The notes beneath the pieces were generated by a model. The model did not search any database. It was not told where the DNA came from and saw nothing but the letters and a program-made list of their open reading frames with translations. The translations under genes were made by a program, and so were the position numbers. 64,000 bases of DNA, from assembly GCA_037127255.1 (NCBI GenBank), contig JBANSL010000013.1:65785688-65849687 (forward strand), written 5' to 3'. Shown in pieces: positions 59,057-64,000 of this stretch (position 1 is the stretch's first letter; each line of letters starts with the position of its first letter). The stretch is from Persicaria tinctoria. Taxonomy: Eukaryota > Streptophyta > Magnoliopsida > Caryophyllales > Polygonaceae.

Positions 59057-62000
59057 ATGGCTCTCTACGATCACCAACATCACGCCTTCTCTGGATACTC
59101 TAGATATCCTACCCCTCGACATGTCGGTCCTCAGGCCTCTCTGACATCGCCTGACCCAGGCTATGTTCCGCCAGCTCTGCATCACGCCTTCTCCTCTACG
59201 CAGCCGACATCTTCAGACTCTTCTTGGTACATGGACACTGGTGCCACCTCCCACATGACGAACTCCTCAGGTAACCTCTCATCTATTTCTTTTAAGGGCC
59301 CTGCCCACTCTATTATCGTCGGAAATGGTGGTCGTCTTGCTACTTCGGGAATTGGCCACACCAAATTACAGACCCCAAACCACCCACTACACCTCAACAA
59401 TGTCCTGATTGCCCCAAAGATTGTCAAAAACCTTATCTCTGTGCGTCGGTTCACTACTGACAACAACGTTTCCCTTACGTTTGATCCCTTTGGTTTCTCT
59501 GTGAACGATCTTACTACGGGGGTTACTCGCATGAGATGTAACAGCACCGGGGAGCTCTACCCTGTCACACCACCTCCTGCATCCAGTCAGTCGTGTCCGG
59601 TCGCCCTCTCGGCATCATCGTCCAGCCTGTGGCATGCACGCCTGGGCCATCCCAGCGCTGCCGTTCTAGATGTCCTCCGTTCCCAGAACCTTGTCACCTG
59701 TACTAAAGACCCACACTCTGGTTTATGCTCTTCCTGCCAACTAGGCAAACATGCCAGACTGCCGTTCCAACGGTCTTTGACCTCTACCCTTGCTCCCTTT
59801 GATATCATTCACAGCGACATTTGGACCTCTCCCGTGCCTAGCAAGGAGGGTCACAAGTACTACCTCTTGTTTCTTGATGATTACACTCATTACTTATGGG
59901 TCTTCCCGTTGCATTTCAAGTCCCAAGTGTTTCCTGTCTTTGCCAGATTCCATACCTACATCAAAACACAGTTTCACATGTCCATCAAATGTTTCCAATG
60001 TGACAATGGTCGTGAATTTGATAACAAAGACTTTCACTCCTTCTTTGCCGCAAATGGGATCTCCTATCGCTTGTCTTGCCCCTATACTTCTCAGCAGAAT
60101 GGCAAGGCAGAAAGAATCATCAGAACCATTACCAACATGATGCGTTCTCTCCTCTTCCACGCATCTATTCCCCTTCCCTATTGGCCTCACGCCTTATCCA
60201 CCACATGTTATCTCCTAAACATTCTCCCTTCCACTACCCTACACCATCGCTCGCCAGCTCAGACACTTTATTACGCCGAGCCTAGGTATGATCACCTTCG
60301 CACCTTCGGGTGCTTGTGTTTCCCAAACCAGTCCTCCACAGCCCCGCACAAGCTTCACCCGCGCTCCACTCCATGTGTCTTCCTAGGCTATCCGTCTGAT
60401 CATCGCGGTTACATTTGCCTCGATATCAAAACCCACAAGATCATTCTCTCACGTCATGTCACCTTTGATGAGTCGCGATTTCCCTTTGCGTCTCCCACAC
60501 CCCCTGTGTCTCCGTCAGAGTCTGAGTCACCATTCCCTCACTTCCTTATTCCCCAGAGCTCTCCCGGTGCTCCTGCGTCTCCCCCTCCCCCACCCCCACC
60601 ACCCCCCACCACCAGACCACACACCCGCAGCGTCTCCGGTGTCTTCCGACCCCGTCAGATCGTATCCATGACTACCACCCATCGCCCCACCATACAACCT
60701 CATGGCCTAGCAAAGCAGACCCCCCGCCAAACACCAATGCCGCGGGCGCCGCACACTGCTGCGCCCGCAGCCTATCAATTGCCCATGCCCCCAGCATCGC
60801 ATAACCTACTGGCGGCGCCCGCCGCAACATATGTTGCGCCCGCCGCAACACATGCTGCACCCGCCGCAACACATGCTGCGCCCGCCGCATCCCTCCCCGT
60901 CTCGCATCACCCACTTGCGGCGCCCGCCGCAGGGTATGCTGCGCCCGCCGCATCCCACACCGCCTCTGCACCCCTTACCCGCAGCTCTGCTGCGCCCGCC
61001 GCCTCCTCCCCATGCTTAGCCCCTCTTGCTCCCATCCGTCCCGACACCCAATCACCCTCTGCCTCCACCCAGACCTCCCTCTCCCCCATTCCCACCTCCC
61101 ACAAAACAGCCCTCCAAGACCCGAATTGGCAGGCGGCTATGCTCGACGAATACAGGGCCCTTACGAAGAATGGTACTTGGGTTCTTGTTCCTCGCCCTCC
61201 TGAGGCGAACGTCATTCGTTGTATGTGGCTCTTTCGTCACAAGTTCCGATCTGATGGGACTTTGGAGCGCTATAAGGCCCGTCTTGTGGTGAACGGTAGA
61301 TCTCAGCAGGCAGGTATTGATTGTGATGAGACGTTCAGCCCTGTGGTCAAGCCTGCCACTATCCGAGTGGTCCTGAGTCTAGCTCTGTCGCGCAACTGGG
61401 CCATCCATCAATTAGATGTCAAGAACGCATTTCTTCATGGCCATCTGAATGAGACGGTCTACATGTTTCAGCCGCCGGGGTTTGCTGATGCTGACCGTCC
61501 GAAGCATGTCTGTCTCCTCAAGCGCTCTCTGTATGGTCTGAAACAGGCTCCGCGGGCTTGGTTCCAGCGTTTTGCCTCTCATCTGCTCCGTTTGGGTTTC
61601 ACTGGCAGCCGTTCCGATTCGTCTCTGTTTATCTATCGCCGAGGCTCAGACTTGGCATTCCTGTTGCTATATGTCGACGACATCATTCTCACCGCATCTT
61701 CTGATGCTCTTCGGACGTCTATTATTTCGCAGTTGAGTGCGGAATTCGCCATGTCTGATCTGGGTCAGTTGTCTTACTTTTTGGGAGTTGCTGTTCAGCG
61801 TCATGCGTCAGGTCTGTTTCTCTCACAGAGTAAGTATGCTGCAGAGATTGTTGCTCGGGCTAAGATGGTCAACTGTAATCCAGTCGCCACCCCTGTCGAT
61901 ACATCCAACAAGCTCAGTGCTCATTCTGATCCTTTGGTTGATGACCCGACATTGTATAGGAGCCTCGCTGGTGCTCTTCAGTATCTCACTTTCACCAGGC

Positions 62001-62635
62001 CTGACATTAGTTACGCTGTTCAGCAGGTCTGCTTGTTCATGCATGCACCTAGGGAACCTCACTTTCAGGCTTTGAAGCGGATCATTCGGTACATCAGCGG
62101 CACTCTTGAGCTCGGCACCACGATCACTCCTTCCTCTAAGCTCGATCTTGTTGCTTACACTGATGCGGATTGGGGTGGTTGTCCTGACACACGTCGCTCC
62201 ACGTCTGGGTACTGCGTCTTCCTCAACGACACCCTTGTGTCATGGTCAGCCAAGCGTCAGTCCGTCGTATCTCGCTCCAGCGCTGAGGCCGAATACAGGG
62301 GTGTTGCCAACGTTGTGTCCGAGTGCTCTTGGCTCCGAAACCTCCTCCTTGAGCTCCGTTGTCCCCTTCAGAAGGCCACTCTAGTCTATACGGACAACGT
62401 CTCCGCCGTCTACCTGGCTAGCAACCCAGTCCAGCATCAACGCACGAAGCACATTGAGCTTGATCTCCACTTTGTAAGGGACAAGGTTGCCATTGGACAT
62501 GTCCGCGTTCTCCATGTCTCGTCCTCTTATCAGTACACTGATATATTCACCAAGGGTTTACCTCGACAGTTATTCATTGATTTTCGTTCCAGTCTCACTG
62601 TAAGGACCCCTCCCGTTTCGACTGCGGGGGTTTGA
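59057..62635 (+). CDS. Copia polyprotein: protease, integrase, reverse transcriptase, RNase H (no gag)
   Basis: 1192 codons, uninterrupted, ATG in good context (ACCATGG). Protease active site D60-T-G-A in SSWYMDTGATSH. GAG-pre-integrase zinc site (LWHARLGHPS, then CSSCQLGK, residues 191-231). Integrase core with D254, D316 and E352 (IHSDIW; CDNGREF; NGKAERI), a D,D35E spacing. A 200-residue Pro/Ala-rich linker (about 480-690) has APAATHAAPAAT-type repeats. RT starts NGTWVLVPRPPEAN and has YVDDII (Y872). RNase H has YTDADWGG, SRSSAEAEYRG and YTDN. The stop codon TGA is the first three bases of the 3' LTR. All catalytic residues I looked for are present. No CCHC knuckle or UBN2/gag domain precedes the protease. 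Confidence 0.97.
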   Translation: MALYDHQHHAFSGYSRYPTPRHVGPQASLTSPDPGYVPPALHHAFSSTQPTSSDSSWYMDTGATSHMTNSSGNLSSISFKGPAHSIIVGNGGRLATSGIGHTKLQTPNHPLHLNNVLIAPKIVKNLISVRRFTTDNNVSLTFDPFGFSVNDLTTGVTRMRCNSTGELYPVTPPPASSQSCPVALSASSSSLWHARLGHPSAAVLDVLRSQNLVTCTKDPHSGLCSSCQLGKHARLPFQRSLTSTLAPFDIIHSDIWTSPVPSKEGHKYYLLFLDDYTHYLWVFPLHFKSQVFPVFARFHTYIKTQFHMSIKCFQCDNGREFDNKDFHSFFAANGISYRLSCPYTSQQNGKAERIIRTITNMMRSLLFHASIPLPYWPHALSTTCYLLNILPSTTLHHRSPAQTLYYAEPRYDHLRTFGCLCFPNQSSTAPHKLHPRSTPCVFLGYPSDHRGYICLDIKTHKIILSRHVTFDESRFPFASPTPPVSPSESESPFPHFLIPQSSPGAPASPPPPPPPPPTTRPHTRSVSGVFRPRQIVSMTTTHRPTIQPHGLAKQTPRQTPMPRAPHTAAPAAYQLPMPPASHNLLAAPAATYVAPAATHAAPAATHAAPAASLPVSHHPLAAPAAGYAAPAASHTASAPLTRSSAAPAASSPCLAPLAPIRPDTQSPSASTQTSLSPIPTSHKTALQDPNWQAAMLDEYRALTKNGTWVLVPRPPEANVIRCMWLFRHKFRSDGTLERYKARLVVNGRSQQAGIDCDETFSPVVKPATIRVVLSLALSRNWAIHQLDVKNAFLHGHLNETVYMFQPPGFADADRPKHVCLLKRSLYGLKQAPRAWFQRFASHLLRLGFTGSRSDSSLFIYRRGSDLAFLLLYVDDIILTASSDALRTSIISQLSAEFAMSDLGQLSYFLGVAVQRHASGLFLSQSKYAAEIVARAKMVNCNPVATPVDTSNKLSAHSDPLVDDPTLYRSLAGALQYLTFTRPDISYAVQQVCLFMHAPREPHFQALKRIIRYISGTLELGTTITPSSKLDLVAYTDADWGGCPDTRRSTSGYCVFLNDTLVSWSAKRQSVVSRSSAEAEYRGVANVVSECSWLRNLLLELRCPLQKATLVYTDNVSAVYLASNPVQHQRTKHIELDLHFVRDKVAIGHVRVLHVSSSYQYTDIFTKGLPRQLFIDFRSSLTVRTPPVSTAGV

Positions 62636-62772
62636 TAGATTACATAGGTCTTAATATTGTATAGTGGGCTAAAAGCCCATTAAGGCCCAATACCTTTGTA
62701 ACCTATATATATATGTTATATCAATGAATGGAAACCCTAAGGAGGACTTTACATCAATTCTACAATTCTACA
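62633..62772 (+). repeat. 3' LTR of the Copia element
   Basis: Identical to 58758-58897. Preceded by GCGGGGGTT, a short polypurine-like tract. Confidence 0.97.
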
Positions 62773-63461
62773 TTGGGTTCCAACATACAAATAACATTTC
62801 CACTCAAGCTGTTGTCTTATTCTACCAAACTGTTACAAATTCGTGGACTACTAAAGGGGACTCACACGGTGACAAGCCTGCAACGCAAGCTACCCGAAAC
62901 AAGAGTAACACCAACAACCACTCTGTCACGCTTCCAACAACCGCACAGAGATCCAAGAGGTGGAAAAAGCCACCTATGGGGCATTATAAACTTAATTTCA
63001 ACGGTTCTTACTTTCCATCAGAGAATGGTTCTTTTAGATTTGTTATCCGCGACCACAATGGAACGGTTGTGTCCTTTGGATCTGGTCTATGCAACAACAC
63101 TTCTATTGTCTTCTCCGAGGCAATGGGACTGCACATGGGTGTGGTAAAGGCAATCAACTTGGGTCTCGATAATCTCCTTATCGAAGGCCATTGTTTGGTC
63201 GTCATAAAGGCTCTTCTGGGGGATTGGTCTTGCCCTTGGAACATTGAGCTGCTGATGGCTGATACTTCTACCTTTCTTCGCTCCTTTTCTAATGTTGCTA
63301 TTCGTCATATTTTCAGGGATTCGAATGTTGTGGCTGACAAGATTTGTCGTCTGGCTCATAGCTCCTCTGCCAATGATAGGTTCGCTGCTGATTCAGAACT
63401 CTGTGTTCTCGTCTGCTCGGACGCGCTAGGAAAGAAGTCGAACCGTCAGCGGTTTTCCTAA

Positions 63462-63689
63462 TCCTTATCCTGCTTCTAAAAAAAGACTATCCGGATTATT
63501 GATTTATGTGGGAGCAATGTTATCAAGATTATAATATCGTAATAAGAAGAAGTATAATTAAGCTTATCTGTCACTACTGTTTTTTTTTACAGTAGGCAAA
63601 CGGTAGAATGTCTTGCTAAGACAATGTTCATCCTTGATCATCTCTATGAATAATGTTAAATAAATCCCCATGTAAGGGAAGATTCGACA
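63462..63689. other. Intergenic DNA after the LINE remnant
   Basis: tcctaatccttatcctgctt followed by A7 at 63478-63484 is a probable worn 3' end of the LINE. Nothing else recognised. Confidence 0.4.
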
Positions 63690-64000
63690 TGTTACATATA
63701 CTTGTCAAAATTCTCTGTCAAAATCCCCATGGAAGGGAAAATTCAATCTAGCAATATAATCAGCTGCTGCATTTGATTTTTTGAAGCAATGTCGAAATTC
63801 AATCTTGTCAAAATTCTCTTTCATCGAGTTGATCGATCTTCTCTATTGTTCTTTAGATCTCCCAATCAACCTTGGTGCTATCATTAATTGTTTCCACTAT
63901 TTTCAAGCTATCACCTTTAATAAACACCTTTGTTAATCCTTTTTCTATAGCTCGTTGTATCCTTCATTAATCATTTCTCTATCACATTCAATAATCACTA
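63690..64000 (-). pseudogene. RNase H-like (RVT_3) remnant, minus strand, runs off the window
   Basis: Minus strand pieces: INEGYNEL, stop; then GLTKVFIKGDSLKIVE-like text in a shifted frame; then FDKIEFRHCFKKSNAAADYIAR and LNFPFHGDF. These match the ..I.GDS..IV..I and H..R..N.AAD.LA boxes of RVT_3. It contains stops and frameshifts. The N-terminal part would lie beyond 64000. Confidence 0.6.

Larger units (their letters stand above)
58758..62772 (+). mobile_element. Young Copia LTR retrotransposon lacking gag
   Basis: 4015 bp. LTRs 58758-58897 and 62633-62772 are 140 bp each and read identical base for base. Target duplication ttggg at 58753-58757 and 62773-62777. PBS TGGTATCAGAGC follows the left LTR at once. 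One long ORF spans 59057-62635. Only about 160 bp separate LTR and ORF, so the whole gag/zinc-knuckle part seen in typical Copia polyproteins (300 or more residues) is missing. Confidence 0.97.
58525..63461 (+). pseudogene. RNase H-like (RVT_3) C-terminal part of a LINE or LINE-derived gene, split by a Copia element
   Basis: Left part 58525-58757 reads FPQPKTTVESIHLLLDS..., ..WWAIWYFRNQLG, the region after the zinc-binding RT domain of plant L1 elements. Right part 62773-63461 continues in the same frame after one copy of the 5-bp duplication: WKKPPMGHYKLNFNGSYF, GSFRFVIRDHNGTVV, FSEAMGLHMGVVKAI, LLIEGHCLVVIKALLG, IRHIFRDSNVVADKICRLAH, stop at 63459-63461. Several RNase H carboxylates are replaced (LNFNGS for LNFDGS, IEGH for IEGD), so it may have decayed before the insertion. 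Apart from the Copia insertion the right half is open for over 220 codons. Confidence 0.8.

Noticed and set aside
60672..60971. Minus-strand 99-codon frame with repeated LRRAQH units
   Set aside because: Antisense shadow of the Ala-rich linker in the Copia polyprotein.

Overview
The window is eudicot plant nuclear DNA. Genes have many short exons with GT-AG introns, and an S-protein homologue (SPH), a family expanded in eudicots, is present. The intergenic space is AT-rich and packed with plant transposons: Copia, Athila-like Ty3/gypsy, L1 and RTE LINEs, SINE, hAT, Mutator-like, Tourist-like and Stowaway-like elements. The species cannot be fixed from sequence alone.

Four host genes are supported. 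(1) 1-5901 (+): the 3' part, 15 exons, of a chloroplast-envelope K+/H+ antiporter of the KEA1/KEA2 type. (2) 7440-9708 (-): a complete 11-exon phosphomannomutase (249 aa), which feeds GDP-mannose and ascorbate synthesis. (3) 42164-42547 (+): a single-exon secreted S-protein homologue (127 aa). (4) 43576-52452 (-): a complete 19-exon mitochondrial NAD-malic enzyme of the NAD-ME2 (beta) type (606 aa). All exon junctions were checked for frame. These genes are not functionally linked; they look like ordinary neighbours separated by repeats.

10300-37100 is a nested transposon region. It holds a Mutator-like element carrying a broken piece of a GH3 beta-glucosidase gene (11201-12510). Next come an RNase H-like LINE remnant split by a tRNA-derived SINE (13968-14604), a Harbinger-type element (15212-15969), a 2.2-kb foldback element (18396-20607) and an adjacent Mutator-like element (20618-21597) that contains an RTE LINE. 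A long L1-type LINE (ORF1 at 21740-23556, ORF2 at 33921-36042) is split by a 10.4-kb Athila-like, pol-less LTR retrotransposon on the minus strand (23558-33918). The 3' LTR of that element is itself split by a 2.1-kb solo LTR of a related family. This family carries a degenerate palindrome (core TCGATATCGA) in regularly spaced pairs in its LTRs and also inside its gag/protease coding region; this is the most unusual signal in the window.

37100-42060 is AT-rich with a possible Helitron. 52900-58500 holds a Stowaway element, a hAT element interrupted by a poly(A) retroelement, and more repeats. 58758-62772 is a very young Copia element: identical 140-bp LTRs, perfect 5-bp target duplication and an intact 1192-codon PR-INT-RT-RNase H ORF, but no gag. 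It sits inside another RNase H-like LINE reading frame. A third RNase H-like remnant lies on the minus strand at the right edge.
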